Source of the DNA: Actinomycetota bacterium
Lineage (GTDB): Bacteria > Actinomycetota > Thermoleophilia > Solirubrobacterales > Solirubrobacteraceae
DNA length: 6,099 bases
Direction: 5' to 3'
NCBI GenBank assembly: GCA_019348575.1
Contig: JAHWJE010000116.1
Span: forward strand, 1-6,099
Shown here piece after piece: positions 5,839-6,099 of the stretch. Position numbers and translations under genes: made by a program. The stretch's first letter is position 1, and each line of letters begins with the position of its first letter. The notes under the pieces were generated by a model. That model did not search any database. It saw only the letters and a program-made list of their open reading frames with translations, and was not told where the DNA came from.

Positions 5839-6099
5839 CTACTTCGAGTCGGCCGAGCCCGGCGAGGGACGCTTGGCATCCGCCTTGGCGGTCTCGGGCT
5901 TCTGCACCGCCGTGGACCCGTCTCCCGGCGGGGGCGAGTCGCTCTTCTTCCCGTCGTCGCTGGTGCTCTCCGACGCCGTCGTCTCGGCGTTCTCGCGCGC
6001 GCGGTTCCTCGTCCCGTAGTCGGTTTTGTATAAGCCCTTGCCCTTGAAATGGACGGCGATCGGGTGAAACACGCGCTGCAGGGGAACGCCGGTATCCGT
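5839..6099 (-). CDS. FmdB-type zinc-ribbon protein, C-terminal part (5' end outside window)
   Basis: The minus-strand frame is open to the right edge and ends with TAG at 5841-5839; 86 residues are visible. It begins TDTGVPLQRVFHPIAVHFKG, then KGLYKTDYG. The [VP]xHPxAVHFKGxGxYxTDYG segment is the hallmark of the C-terminal half of the small FmdB family putative regulatory proteins, whose N-terminal half is a CxxC...CxxC zinc ribbon; that half would lie beyond 6099. GTG at 6072 is an internal Val codon, not a likely start. After the motif the protein runs into ~50 residues of charged, Ser/Thr/Lys/Pro-rich, probably disordered tail. The molecular role of the family is not settled. It converges on the LCP gene and shares direction with the ROK kinase and rsmI remnant. 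Confidence 0.88.
   Translation of the reverse strand, partial: TDTGVPLQRVFHPIAVHFKGKGLYKTDYGTRNRARENAETTASESTSDDGKKSDSPPPGDGSTAVQKPETAKADAKRPSPGSADSK

Noticed and set aside
3705..6047. 780-codon plus-strand open frame
   Set aside because: Antisense to the ROK gene and out of frame with the LCP gene; no recognisable motif, and the LCP frame explains the region.

Overview
The window is about 70% G+C or higher, with dense codon use ending in G or C, and looks like chromosomal DNA of a high-GC actinobacterium. A Thermoleophilia/Solirubrobacterales-type lineage is my best guess, judged from the style of the LCP and ROK proteins; this is an inference, not a database result.

Positions 1-3580, all on the minus strand, are a de novo pyrimidine (UMP) operon read from high to low coordinates: the 3' part of pyrB (aspartate carbamoyltransferase), complete pyrC (dihydroorotase), complete carA (carbamoyl-phosphate synthase small subunit) and the first 232 codons of carB (large subunit), which leaves the window at position 1. 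Joints are tight. pyrB/pyrC overlap by ATGA, carA/carB overlap by 14 nt with a good Shine-Dalgarno, and the pyrC/carA joint carries an almost perfect tandem duplication of a 38-bp unit. That duplication creates a 13-codon mini-ORF coupled on both sides.

Positions 3695-6099 hold a different neighbourhood: a ROK-family sugar kinase (minus), a divergently placed LytR-CpsA-Psr (LCP) cell-wall polymer ligase (plus), and the 3' part of an FmdB-type zinc-ribbon gene (minus, running off the right edge).

The two neighbourhoods meet inside one short open frame (3260-3658). It begins as RsmI (16S rRNA 2'-O-methyltransferase; residues 1 to about 33, with the hallmark PTPIGNLEDVTLR) and continues in frame as the last ~105 residues of PyrB. 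The switch falls in LREADVV, a heptad plausible in both families. Neither half can be a working enzyme. This is either a real microhomology deletion/rearrangement, predicting loss of rsmI and pyrB function at this locus, or a short-repeat assembly misjoin. It is the most notable signal here. I see no RNA gene, CRISPR array, insertion sequence, phage gene or defence system.
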